In this document: piece after piece, positions 1-7,924 of the stretch
Layout: each line of letters begins with the position of its first letter
How positions within the stretch are numbered: the stretch's first letter is position 1
NCBI GenBank assembly: GCA_902462495.1
Contig: CABQCC010000019.1
Coordinates: 1 to 20,100, forward strand
DNA length: 20,100 nt
DNA from: an uncultured Eubacterium sp.
GTDB lineage: Bacteria > Bacillota > Clostridia > Oscillospirales > Acutalibacteraceae
Reading direction: 5' to 3'
Notes under the pieces: generated by a model
Databases searched by the model: none
The model's input: the letters and a program-made list of their open reading frames with translations, nothing else
What the model was told of the DNA's origin: nothing
Translations under genes and position numbers: made by a program

Positions 1-491
1 TGGCGACAAGAAGTCGGTGAAAGATTAACCGCACGTTCATACAAAGTGCACTCGTGCGTTTCGTAATTTACAATCAATCCGCCGCCATCATAAATCTTGC
101 TGTTTTCCTGCCTGCCGTTACCGTTGTACAAAGTAAAACGGCGAAGCTGCGCTTTAACTCTCGACACCATTTCAAGCGGATTGAACGGCTTTGTTATATA
201 ATCGTCCGCACCGAGCGACAGTCCGAGAATTTTATCGCTGTCCTCAACCTTAGCCGTAAGCATAATAACGGGAAAGTTCAAATTTTGCTCTCTGATTTTG
301 CGAAGTATCGAAAATCCGTCGGTTCCGTCAATCATAACATCAAGAAGTGCCAAATCAATCTGCTTTGAAAAAATGCAATCAACCGCACTCTTTGAATCAT
401 AAAACTTATATACCGTAAATCCCTCGTTTTTCAAAAACAATTCAACAAGGTCGGCAATTTCCTTTTCATCATCAACTACAAGAATGTTCAT
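1..491 (-). CDS. VanR-like OmpR-family response regulator (partial, C-terminus beyond window)
   Basis: This is the N-terminal 163 codons of a two-component response regulator; the gene runs off the left edge. The ATG at 491 follows AAAGGA with good spacing. The receiver domain is complete (residues 1-120): acidic pair D7/D8, phospho-acceptor D51 in the stretch LALLDVMIDG, T79 in PVIMLTAK and K101 in DDYITKPFNP. The linker RVKAQLRR and the start of the winged-helix domain (GLIVNYETHECTL) strongly resemble the VanR/PhoP branch of the OmpR family, which acts as a cytoplasmic DNA-binding regulator controlled by a membrane histidine kinase. Such regulators control cell-envelope or resistance genes, but this is a family resemblance, not proof of glycopeptide resistance. 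The usual LTPTEF motif reads LSPTSCR here, exactly at the window edge. It has its own promoter and is separated from the lysozyme genes by a terminator. Confidence 0.9.
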   Translation of the reverse strand, partial: MNILVVDDEKEIADLVELFLKNEGFTVYKFYDSKSAVDCIFSKQIDLALLDVMIDGTDGFSILRKIREQNLNFPVIMLTAKVEDSDKILGLSLGADDYITKPFNPLEMVSRVKAQLRRFTLYNGNGRQENSKIYDGGGLIVNYETHECTLYERAVNLSPTSCR

Positions 492-510
492 ATCTTATCC
501 TTTCAAGCGT

Positions 511-539
511 ATTTTAGCACACAAACGCCCGCAAAACAA
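511..539 (-). promoter_or_regulatory. Sigma-A-type promoter of the response regulator
   Basis: Read on the minus strand, a -35 box TTGTTT (534-539) and a -10 box TAAAAT (511-516) are separated by exactly 17 bp. They lie between the terminator of the upstream lysozyme operon and the regulator start, leaving a short leader that carries the AAAGGA ribosome binding site. Confidence 0.6.
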
Positions 540-547
540 TGATTAAT

Positions 548-579
548 TAAAAAGACGAACAGGATTAAACCCGTCCGTC
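548..579 (-). terminator. Rho-independent terminator after the lysozyme pair
   Basis: On the minus strand the arms at 570-579 and 554-563 form a 10-bp stem with a 6-nt loop, followed by five U. Two of the pairs are G-U on the minus-strand RNA; on the plus strand they would be A-C mismatches, so the hairpin is oriented for minus-strand transcription. It sits 9 bp after the stop of the secreted lysozyme gene. Confidence 0.85.
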
Positions 580-588
580 TGAATAATT

Positions 589-2442
589 TTATTTGGTTTT
601 AACTTTTTTGGTATTACTCCATGGTGAGTAAACCTTTTTGCCGTTGATGGTTTTGTATGCTCTGACACGAACATAATATGTTTTCTTTGACTGAGCGGTG
701 GTTACTGTCTTTGAAAGGTACTTTGATTTTACAGACTTTGTTTTGTAATTCTTTGAGAAATTCTTATATGTAGACCACATCACCTGATAGCCCGAAGCTC
801 CGCCGACTTTGCTCCAAGATGCCTTAATCTTTTTCTTTGAAGTTGACTTTGCGGAATTCAACTTTGGCTTTGCGATTGAAGTGCTTTGTGAAACAACCGC
901 ACCAAACGGAGAATATGTCTTTTCGCTCTCATCAATTTGGTATGCACGAGCCTTGAAGTTGTACTTTTTGTTTGTTGCAAGACCTGTCACCGAGCAAGTG
1001 TTTGTGTTTGGATTTGTAATATTTTTGCAAAGCACATACTTCTTTGACGAAGCATCGTACTTGAAAATCTCATAGCCGTTTGCGGCAGTTTGCTTGTCCC
1101 AAGTGAGGGTGACGGAATTGTTTGAATAAGCCGAGACCTTGAGATTTACTGCTCCGACAGCGGTTTCAACCTTAACCGTCTCGCTGTAAGCGCCCATAAA
1201 GTTCACACCGTTTACATTTGTGTAAGCGGCAATGCGAACATTGTTTACAGAACCCGGCATAAGACCGTTAAGAACTGTTTTTGAATTGGAATAAGTGCCG
1301 AGATTTGTCCACTTGCCGTTCTTTTGAATTTGAGCAATGTATCCGCTTGCACCGTCAACAGCAGACCAAGACAATTCCGCACTTGTGGTTTTGACATCGG
1401 AAAGTTCAATATTTTTAACGGTGTCGGGAACAATGTTAAAGCTCTTTGTGAGATTGAGCATACCCTCATAAATGCCTGTACCTAGAACATTTACGGTAGC
1501 CTTGCCGACCGATGAATTGTTTTGATACGAAACGGTGTATTCAATACCCTCGGTGAGAATATTGTCGCCATATCTGACAGTCAATTCGGGAGTACAGCTA
1601 TATCCCGAATAAATTTGATTCGGAATATCCGCAATTCTGACCGATGACGAAATATCACCGCCGTACATAAAGTTGCAATCAAACACCTTGTCTGCAATAC
1701 CCGGAATTCTTCCTGTTGAGGTGTACTGCCAAATTTTGAAATCGCCTGTGTAATTGGTATTTTTAGTATAATGTGCAAGCCAAACATCATAGCCTGCGTT
1801 TTCTATAACCTCGTGGTCAATATTTTTTGAGAGGAAAGTTTTGTTTGCATAAACCATAGCATCATAGCCCGCACTTTTGATTGTGTTGCAAAATGCAAGT
1901 GTGATGTCGGTCATTTTTGTTTTATTGAGTTCACCGTTTTTCCAAGCGGAATCAAGTCTGCCTGTCTTTACTCCTGCAAATTCGTAGTCAAAAACAATAG
2001 GCATATCAAGGCTGTAGCCTCTTACAATATTAAGGATATAATTGGCTTCCTCAACAGCCTCGTCCGTTGTGATTGCCTGTGAATAAATATATGCTCCGAC
2101 AGGGATTCCGTAAGCCTGTGCATTTCTGATATATTCGGCAAATTTTGCATCTCGTAGAAGCGTGCCCTTGTCACCGTAGCCACGATAAGCCGCACGCAAA
2201 ATCGCAAACTCAACGCCTGCGTTTTTAATCGCCGACCAATCAAGATTGCCGTTGTGATACGAAACATCAATGCCGTATCGAATTTTCGTATTCGCAAACC
2301 TATCCTGATGAGTGTAAGTTTGATACTGATAATTTTTATCAGGAAAAATGCTTCCGCTTGTAAATGCCGATGCCGTAATCGGTGTGACAAGCATTGTACC
2401 TGCAAGAAGCAATGACATTATTTTTTTAATAGATTTTTTCAT
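589..2442 (-). CDS. Secreted GH25 lysozyme with Ig-like and FN3 modules
   Basis: This 617-aa exported protein probably hydrolyses the MurNAc-GlcNAc bond of peptidoglycan. Residues 1-26 are a signal peptide (basic KKSIKK start, hydrophobic core, cleavage after ASA). The GH25 domain spans about 55-265: YGIDVSYHNG carries the family Asp (D59), and FDYE (D152 and E154) is the catalytic DxE. Residues 270-340 form the clostridial Ig-like module with the pattern IPNQIYSG...YTVSYQNN...GTGIYEG. Three fibronectin type III-like modules follow (about 341-427, 430-520 and 523-616), each with an SW or TW strand and a basic C-terminal stretch. No LPXTG or SLH motif is seen, so attachment would be non-covalent. 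The ATG follows AGGGAG. It lies 39 bp downstream of a second GH25 gene and probably shares its transcript; a terminator follows. No holin or phage gene is adjacent, so it looks like a housekeeping or surface enzyme rather than an endolysin. Confidence 0.92.
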   Translation of the reverse strand: MKKSIKKIMSLLLAGTMLVTPITASAFTSGSIFPDKNYQYQTYTHQDRFANTKIRYGIDVSYHNGNLDWSAIKNAGVEFAILRAAYRGYGDKGTLLRDAKFAEYIRNAQAYGIPVGAYIYSQAITTDEAVEEANYILNIVRGYSLDMPIVFDYEFAGVKTGRLDSAWKNGELNKTKMTDITLAFCNTIKSAGYDAMVYANKTFLSKNIDHEVIENAGYDVWLAHYTKNTNYTGDFKIWQYTSTGRIPGIADKVFDCNFMYGGDISSSVRIADIPNQIYSGYSCTPELTVRYGDNILTEGIEYTVSYQNNSSVGKATVNVLGTGIYEGMLNLTKSFNIVPDTVKNIELSDVKTTSAELSWSAVDGASGYIAQIQKNGKWTNLGTYSNSKTVLNGLMPGSVNNVRIAAYTNVNGVNFMGAYSETVKVETAVGAVNLKVSAYSNNSVTLTWDKQTAANGYEIFKYDASSKKYVLCKNITNPNTNTCSVTGLATNKKYNFKARAYQIDESEKTYSPFGAVVSQSTSIAKPKLNSAKSTSKKKIKASWSKVGGASGYQVMWSTYKNFSKNYKTKSVKSKYLSKTVTTAQSKKTYYVRVRAYKTINGKKVYSPWSNTKKVKTK

Positions 2443-2481
2443 TTAATCTCCCTTTTTTGCGGACATTATCCACCGTGTGAT

Positions 2482-3285
2482 TTATTTTTTAATGTACCAA
2501 TAGTTTTCGTCTGTTTTTTTGTTAATTCCGTCAACCTTGCCCTTGTCGCTGAACTGCCACAAGTCATAATCACCGCTGTAAGACACGGTGTCGTTATAAT
2601 CGGCAACCCATATGTAAACGGAATTTGAAAGTTCGCTCATTTTGAAATTGCTTTTGAACATAAAAGACGAGGCATAAAGTCCGCTTTGATAGCCTGCGTC
2701 CTCAATTTCTTTGCAAAAAGTGTTTATGAGCTTTACATTTTGTTTTTTGTCAAGCTGTGTAGAATAGAGTCTGCCTGTGTGTTTGCCCGATGAGGTAGGA
2801 TATTCAAAATCATAAAAAACAGGCAAAGAAATGTTGTATTTTTTTATGACATCAAGGGTGGCTTGCGCTTCTTCCCTTGCTTCGTCCTCATTGACCGCCT
2901 GGGTGTAAAAATACACTCCGACAGGTATACCGACCTTGTTTGCACCACGCAAGTTCTTTTCGGCATTTTTGTCGATACAAACATTGCCTTTTTCATATCC
3001 ACGATAACCGACTCTGATTATTACAAAATCAACCTCGTTTTTCAGTTTTTTCCAATTGATTTTACCGTTATGGTGCGAAACATCCACTCCGTAGGCGGCT
3101 TCCTTGTCTATCCCCAAAAGCGGATTTGGCAATTTTCGACCCGTATGCGACACGGAAATTGACACCAGTGCCACAATCACGGCAAGCAAAACCGCTGTGA
3201 CCGACACAATCAACTTTTTTCGCTTTTCCTTTTGCTTTTTGGAAATGCGGGTTTTTGTTCGTTTTTTCTTTTTTGTTGCTGGCAT
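2482..3285 (-). CDS. Membrane-anchored GH25 lysozyme
   Basis: This 267-aa protein starts with a Lys/Arg-rich cytoplasmic segment (residues 1-24) and one hydrophobic helix (about 25-46). No signal-peptidase site is obvious, so it is probably anchored in the membrane with the catalytic domain outside. The GH25 domain fills residues 64-267: YGVDVSHHNG (D68), the RVGYRGYEKG strand, IPVGVYFYTQA, and the catalytic FYDFEY (D159 and E161). It is closely similar in layout to the catalytic part of the next gene but has no FN3 or Ig modules. The AAAGGAG ribosome binding site is strong. It is first in a two-gene lysozyme operon whose promoter lies within an inverted repeat. It probably trims or remodels the cell's own peptidoglycan near the membrane; this role is inferred from the family. 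Confidence 0.92.
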   Translation of the reverse strand: MPATKKKKRTKTRISKKQKEKRKKLIVSVTAVLLAVIVALVSISVSHTGRKLPNPLLGIDKEAAYGVDVSHHNGKINWKKLKNEVDFVIIRVGYRGYEKGNVCIDKNAEKNLRGANKVGIPVGVYFYTQAVNEDEAREEAQATLDVIKKYNISLPVFYDFEYPTSSGKHTGRLYSTQLDKKQNVKLINTFCKEIEDAGYQSGLYASSFMFKSNFKMSELSNSVYIWVADYNDTVSYSGDYDLWQFSDKGKVDGINKKTDENYWYIKK

Positions 3286-3296
3286 ATATGCTCCTT

Positions 3297-3334
3297 TGTG
3301 GAAATTATATCATATAAAAGAACAAATTTCCACA
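3297..3334. promoter_or_regulatory. Operator-like perfect inverted repeat over the lysozyme promoter
   Basis: The arms TGTGGAAATT (3297-3306) and AATTTCCACA (3325-3334) are perfect 10-bp inverted repeats separated by 18 bp. One arm contains the -35 box, and the other overlaps the end of the -10 box and the expected start site. This is the geometry of a repressor operator. The binding protein is unknown. Confidence 0.5.
3304..3332 (-). promoter_or_regulatory. Promoter of the GH25 lysozyme operon
   Basis: On the minus strand a perfect TATAAT (3304-3309) is preceded by TGA, giving an extended -10 element. A weak -35 box TGGAAA (3327-3332) lies 17 bp upstream. The start of transcription would fall near 3297, close to the ribosome binding site, giving a very short leader. 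Confidence 0.6.
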
Positions 3335-3347
3335 GGAAAATTAAGAC

Positions 3348-3380
3348 AAAAACTGCCGCAAACAAAAATGCTTACGGCAG
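3348..3380 (-). terminator. Rho-independent terminator of pfkA
   Basis: On the minus strand the arms at 3370-3380 and 3353-3363 make an 11-bp stem (core CTGCCG/CGGCAG, inner G-U pairs) with a six-base loop, then five U. It begins about 18 bp after the pfkA stop and separates pfkA from the lysozyme operon. Confidence 0.87.
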
Positions 3381-3398
3381 AGCTTTTTACATTTTATG

Positions 3399-4364
3399 TT
3401 AGATTGATACCTCGTGTGCGATATTGTAAAGGTTCATATCAATAGTTTTCTTCATATTGAGTGCTTCAAAAATGTCGTAATCAACAACATCTTCCTTTTG
3501 AGCTGCAACAACTCTGTTGCCGATATTGTTCATAAGAAGCTTTACGGCATAGTTGCCCATACGGGTAGCCATAACTCTGTCCTTAACGGTTGGATAACCG
3601 CCACGCTGTGTATGGCCGAGAACAGTTGCTCTTGATTCAACGCCTGTTTCGTCCTGAATGTGCTTTGCAAGTTCATGAACATCAACTCCGCAACCCTCTG
3701 CAACAATGATGATGAAGTGCTTTTTGTCTGTTCTTTGAGTTTTTCTCATTCTCTCGATAACATGCTTTTCGATGTCAACCTCAACCTCAGGAATAAGGAT
3801 TGATGTTGCACCGCAAGCGATACCTGCATTGAGTGCAAGATAGCCTGCACGTCTGCCCATAACTTCGATAACGGCACATCTGTCGTGAGATTCTGAGGTG
3901 TCACGAATTCTGTCTACCATATCCATAATAGTGTTAAGGCAAGTGTCGTAACCGATTGTGTAATCACAGCAAGCAATATCATTGTCGATAGTGCCCGGAA
4001 CGCCTACGCAAGGGATTCCTCTTTCGCTGAGGTCACGAGCACCACGGAATGAACCGTCACCGCCGATAACAACAACACCCTCAATACCTTTTTCACGGCA
4101 GGTGCGTACAGCTTTACGCATACCCTCTTCTGTAGCAAATTCTGTGCTTCTTGCAGAATAAAGAATTGTACCGCCACGGTTGATAATGTCGGATACCGAA
4201 CGCAAATCCATCTCTATAAAATCGCCGTTGATAAGACCGTTGTAGCCTCTTACAACACCGTAAACCTTAACTCCGTTTTCACACGCTGTTCTTACAACTG
4301 CACGAATGGCAGCATTCATACCCGGTGCGTCGCCGCCGCTTGTTAAAACTGCGATAGTTTTCAT
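3399..4364 (-). CDS. pfkA: ATP-dependent 6-phosphofructokinase
   Basis: This 321-aa enzyme phosphorylates fructose-6-P to fructose-1,6-bisphosphate, the committed step of glycolysis, in the cytoplasm. The family motifs are in place: the nucleotide loop GGDAPGMNAAIR (10-21), GGDGSFRGA (101-109), and catalytic PGTIDNDI with D127 as in E. coli PfkA. MGRRAGYLA (169-177) and GHTQRGG follow in the substrate and effector region. Glycine at position 104 (GGDGS rather than GGDD) marks the ATP-dependent, not PPi-dependent, form. Length is typical (about 320 aa). The start ATG follows GGAGG at 4373-4377. It has its own near-consensus promoter and terminator, so it can be transcribed separately from dnaE upstream. 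No pyruvate kinase gene follows, unlike in Bacillus and many Clostridia. Confidence 0.97.
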   Translation of the reverse strand: MKTIAVLTSGGDAPGMNAAIRAVVRTACENGVKVYGVVRGYNGLINGDFIEMDLRSVSDIINRGGTILYSARSTEFATEEGMRKAVRTCREKGIEGVVVIGGDGSFRGARDLSERGIPCVGVPGTIDNDIACCDYTIGYDTCLNTIMDMVDRIRDTSESHDRCAVIEVMGRRAGYLALNAGIACGATSILIPEVEVDIEKHVIERMRKTQRTDKKHFIIIVAEGCGVDVHELAKHIQDETGVESRATVLGHTQRGGYPTVKDRVMATRMGNYAVKLLMNNIGNRVVAAQKEDVVDYDIFEALNMKKTIDMNLYNIAHEVSI

Positions 4365-4448
4365 AATATTTTCCTCCGTTCAAAAATACAAATATATAAT
4401 TGAATTTATAGCTGATTAACAATGAGCAAAAGCCCATATAATAAATCT

Positions 4449-4477
4449 ATTTTACTTAATATTATATATAATGTCAA
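4449..4477 (-). promoter_or_regulatory. Strong promoter of pfkA
   Basis: On the minus strand the perfect -35 box TTGACA (4472-4477) and -10 box TAAAAT (4449-4454) are 17 bp apart. They lie in the AT-rich gap right after the dnaE stop. The predicted start is about 75-80 nt before the pfkA ATG. Confidence 0.8.
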
Positions 4478-4489
4478 GTGTCAAAAATA

Positions 4490-7400
4490 CTAAAATCTAA
4501 CGGCAACATTGCCCTCACCTAGTATATTTTTTAAAGTTTTTACAAGATTATCGTCATATTTTACAAAATTCTGCGTTTGAGCCTTAATATATTTCTGCTC
4601 GTCCTCAAGATAATAATACATCGGGAAATCACCCTTGTGCCCTGCCAAAACGGTTTTCACTTCTGCGATTCGGTCGTCATTTTTCGACTTAAACCGCAAG
4701 AACAAGCCGTTGCGTTTTTGTTTTTGTTCAGCGCCGACAGCCGTATCAACAGTCGGTTTGACAACTGCGTTGACAAGAATTTTGGGTTCTTTTTCCTCCT
4801 CAATTGACACAGTTCCCGACACCGCAACAACATTGTTGGGTGTAATCATTTCGCCGTATTTTGCAAAAATCTTTGGGAACAGCACAATTTCAACCGTGCC
4901 GTACAAATCCTCAAGCGTTACAAAAGCCATACTCATATTGCTTGTGCGTGTTTGCTTGACGGAAATTCGGGTAATCGTGCCACAAAGTTTGACGGTTGAA
5001 CCGTCTTTAATCTGTGACATTTCCTTGCCTGCCTCAAGCACATCATAAGTGCGAACACAGCCTGCCTTTTTAACATAACCGTCATACCTATCCATCGGAT
5101 GCCCCGACAGATACAGCCCCGTCATTTCCTTTTCCATTTGCAAAAGTTCCGATTTTGGGAACTCGTCAACTCTCGGAAGTTCAAAGTTATCGCTGAAATC
5201 ATCGCTTATATCGAACAGTCCGACCTGACCGTACATAGTGCGACGATATTTTGCTTCGATATTGGTCAAAATCACAGGAAGTGCGCTGAGCATTTGTCTG
5301 CGATTTGCGCCCAAACCGTCAAACGCACCGCACTGAGCAAGCGCTTCAACTGCACGGCGGTTGAATTTTCCGCCTTGAAGCCTTGTGCAAAAATCAAATA
5401 TATCCTTGAATTTGCCGTTTTTTCGTTCTTTGATTATATCCTCAATGAAATCGTTGCCAAGATTTTTTATGCCCAAAAGACCGTAATTAATCACTCTGTT
5501 GCTACCTGCCGTAAAGCCTTTCATAGAGCTGTTTATATCGGGCGGAGCAAGGCGAATTCCAAGCCGTTTGCACTCTGCGATATAGCGTGCCACCTTGTTG
5601 GAATCCTCCAAAACAGAGGTGAGAAGTGCCGCCATAAACCTTGACGGATGATATTTTTTGAGATAAGCGCAACGATAAGCCACAAGTGCATAGCACGCTG
5701 CGTGAGATTTGTTGAAAGCATATGATGCAAAGTCGCTCATTTTGTCAAAAATTCCGTTTGCAACATCGCTTGAAATTCCGTTTTTTGCACAGCCGTCAAC
5801 AAAGGAAGCTCGCTCCTTTTCCATAACATCGTGCTTCTTTTTGCTCATTGCACGGCGAACAACATCCGCCCTGCCGAAACTATAACCCGCAAGTTCACGG
5901 AATATCTGCATAACCTGTTCCTGATACACCATACAGCCGTAGGTATTTTTCAAAATCGGCTCAAGCATCGGCGTGTCATAGGTAATGTCCTGCGGATTGT
6001 TTGAATTGTGCACAAAAGTGTCTATCTGACTTGCCGGACCCGGTCTGTAAAGTGAGGTTGCGGCAATCAAATCCTCCAAGCCTGTCGGCTTCAAATTGGT
6101 GAGCATCTGCTTCATTCCCGATGATTCAAACTGGAATATTCCCTCCGTTTGACCTCGTGAAAACAGCTTATACACCTCGGCGTCATCAATAGGAATTGTG
6201 TTTATATCAACTCCGCTTGCTTTTGCCGCATCATCAATCACGGTGAGTGTGCGAAGCCCCAAAAAGTCCATTTTCAGCAGTCCGAGTTCCTCAAGGGTGG
6301 TCATAATATACTGCGTGACAACCAAATCATCATTCATTGCAAGCGGAACATATGACGACACCGGGTCGTGGGTGATAACCACGCCTGCTGCGTGAGTTGA
6401 TGTGTTTCTCGGCATACCCTCAACCTTGCGTGCAATCTCAACAAGTCGCTTGATTTGAGAGTCCTCCTCCATTGCAGAGCGGAGTTCCTTACTTTTTTGC
6501 ACCGCCTCGTCAATGCTGATGTGGAACGATTTTGGAATCATTTTTACAACAGAATCAACCCTTGCATACGGCATACCCATAACTCTGCCGACATCACGCA
6601 AAGCCGCCTTTGTTTGAAGTGTGCCAAAGGTCACAATCTGTGCAACATGGTCTGCGCCGTATTTTTGGGTTACATAATCTATAACCTCGCCCCTGCGTTC
6701 GTAGCAAAAATCTATGTCAAAATCGGGCATAGACACACGCTCGGGATTGAGAAATCGCTCAAAAATGAGGTCGTATTTCATAGGGTCAAGGTCGGTTATT
6801 CCAATACAATAAGCGGCAATTGAGCCTGCTCCCGAACCTCTGCCCGGACCGACTGGAATATCCCTGCTCTTTGCAAATCGAACAAAGTCCTGAACTATCA
6901 AATAATAGTCCGTGTAGCCCATTTTATCCACGGTTTCAAGCTCGTATTCAAGGCGGTCGATATACGACTGAGGAACATTTTTTCCGTAGCGTTCATACAA
7001 ACCGTCATAGCACTTTTGCCTGAAAAATTCAAAGTGGTTCATATTGTTCGGCGTTTCAAAATACGGAAGCTTTGTGTTGCCGAATTCAAAATCAAAATTG
7101 CACGCATCGGCAATTTTTTGAGTGTTTTCTATCGCACTCGGAGTGTCGTGGAACAGCTCCGACATCTCGCTTTCACTCTTCAGATAAAAATCATCGGAAT
7201 GGAATTCAAGCCCCGTGTCCTCGCCCAAAATATGGTTTGTGGCAATGCAAATGAGCACCTGCTGAATTTCCGCATCCGCCTGTCTGACATAGTGAACATC
7301 GTTTGTTGCAACAAGCGGAATGCCCGTATCTGCCGACAACCGTTTCACTCCGTCAACAACAATTTTTTCTTCGTCAAGTCCGTGATTTTGCATTTCAAGA

Positions 7401-7909
7401 TAAAAATTGCCGTCACCGAAAACCGAATTGAACCACTCGGCAGTTCGCTTTGCACCGTCATAATCTCGTTGCAACAAAAGCTGTGGGATTTCGCCCGCAA
7501 CACAGGCAGACAGGCACACAAGACCGTCGCTGTATTTTTCGAGCAAATCACGGTCAATTCTCGGCTTAAAATAAAAGCCCTCGGTGTACGACAGCGACAC
7601 CATTTTTATAAGATTTTTATAGCCAACATCGTTTTTTACAAGCAAAATGAGGTGGTTATATTTGCTGTCAAAATTTTTATCCTTATCGTATCTGCTGCGT
7701 GGTGCAACATAGACTTCACAGCCGATAATCGGCTTGATACCCTGCTTTTTGCACTCACGATAAAAATCCACGGCACCGTACATATTGCCGTGGTCTGTTA
7801 TGGCAAGAGAAGTCATCCCCAGCTCCTTTGCACGGCTGACAAGCTCGCTCAAACGGCAAGCGCCGTCAAGCAAGCTGAACTGCGTGTGCAAATGAAGATG
7901 AGTAAACAT
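4490..7909 (-). CDS. dnaE: DNA polymerase III subunit alpha (DnaE type)
   Basis: This 1139-aa protein is the catalytic subunit of a replicative C-family polymerase. The N-terminal PHP domain (about 1-230) starts with HLHLHTQFSLLDG and keeps its metal-binding histidines (ITDHGNMYG, NDVHY), so the PHP site may be active. The polymerase core has GPGRGSGAGS (354-363), PDFDIDF with D398 and D400, and KMDFLGL with D548, the expected three catalytic aspartates. A helix-hairpin-helix region lies around 800-870 and an OB fold around 972-1050. QVGLFD (895-900) matches a sliding-clamp binding motif. There is no intervening exonuclease domain, so it is not PolC, which Firmicutes usually carry elsewhere. 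It begins 15 bp after whiA, with GAGGT before its ATG, and is probably transcribed with the genes upstream. Confidence 0.97.
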   Translation of the reverse strand: MFTHLHLHTQFSLLDGACRLSELVSRAKELGMTSLAITDHGNMYGAVDFYRECKKQGIKPIIGCEVYVAPRSRYDKDKNFDSKYNHLILLVKNDVGYKNLIKMVSLSYTEGFYFKPRIDRDLLEKYSDGLVCLSACVAGEIPQLLLQRDYDGAKRTAEWFNSVFGDGNFYLEMQNHGLDEEKIVVDGVKRLSADTGIPLVATNDVHYVRQADAEIQQVLICIATNHILGEDTGLEFHSDDFYLKSESEMSELFHDTPSAIENTQKIADACNFDFEFGNTKLPYFETPNNMNHFEFFRQKCYDGLYERYGKNVPQSYIDRLEYELETVDKMGYTDYYLIVQDFVRFAKSRDIPVGPGRGSGAGSIAAYCIGITDLDPMKYDLIFERFLNPERVSMPDFDIDFCYERRGEVIDYVTQKYGADHVAQIVTFGTLQTKAALRDVGRVMGMPYARVDSVVKMIPKSFHISIDEAVQKSKELRSAMEEDSQIKRLVEIARKVEGMPRNTSTHAAGVVITHDPVSSYVPLAMNDDLVVTQYIMTTLEELGLLKMDFLGLRTLTVIDDAAKASGVDINTIPIDDAEVYKLFSRGQTEGIFQFESSGMKQMLTNLKPTGLEDLIAATSLYRPGPASQIDTFVHNSNNPQDITYDTPMLEPILKNTYGCMVYQEQVMQIFRELAGYSFGRADVVRRAMSKKKHDVMEKERASFVDGCAKNGISSDVANGIFDKMSDFASYAFNKSHAACYALVAYRCAYLKKYHPSRFMAALLTSVLEDSNKVARYIAECKRLGIRLAPPDINSSMKGFTAGSNRVINYGLLGIKNLGNDFIEDIIKERKNGKFKDIFDFCTRLQGGKFNRRAVEALAQCGAFDGLGANRRQMLSALPVILTNIEAKYRRTMYGQVGLFDISDDFSDNFELPRVDEFPKSELLQMEKEMTGLYLSGHPMDRYDGYVKKAGCVRTYDVLEAGKEMSQIKDGSTVKLCGTITRISVKQTRTSNMSMAFVTLEDLYGTVEIVLFPKIFAKYGEMITPNNVVAVSGTVSIEEEKEPKILVNAVVKPTVDTAVGAEQKQKRNGLFLRFKSKNDDRIAEVKTVLAGHKGDFPMYYYLEDEQKYIKAQTQNFVKYDDNLVKTLKNILGEGNVAVRF

Positions 7910-7924
7910 ACAATTACCTCGTTA

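Noticed and set aside
589..3285. Prophage endolysin module
   Set aside because: No holin, tail, integrase or attachment site is seen; one enzyme has a signal peptide and FN3 modules and the other a membrane anchor, unlike typical phage endolysins.
4422..4437. Small hairpin (6-bp stem, AAAA loop) in the pfkA leader as a dnaE terminator
   Set aside because: It has a G-U pair, no U tract on the minus strand, and lies downstream of the pfkA promoter; too weak to call.
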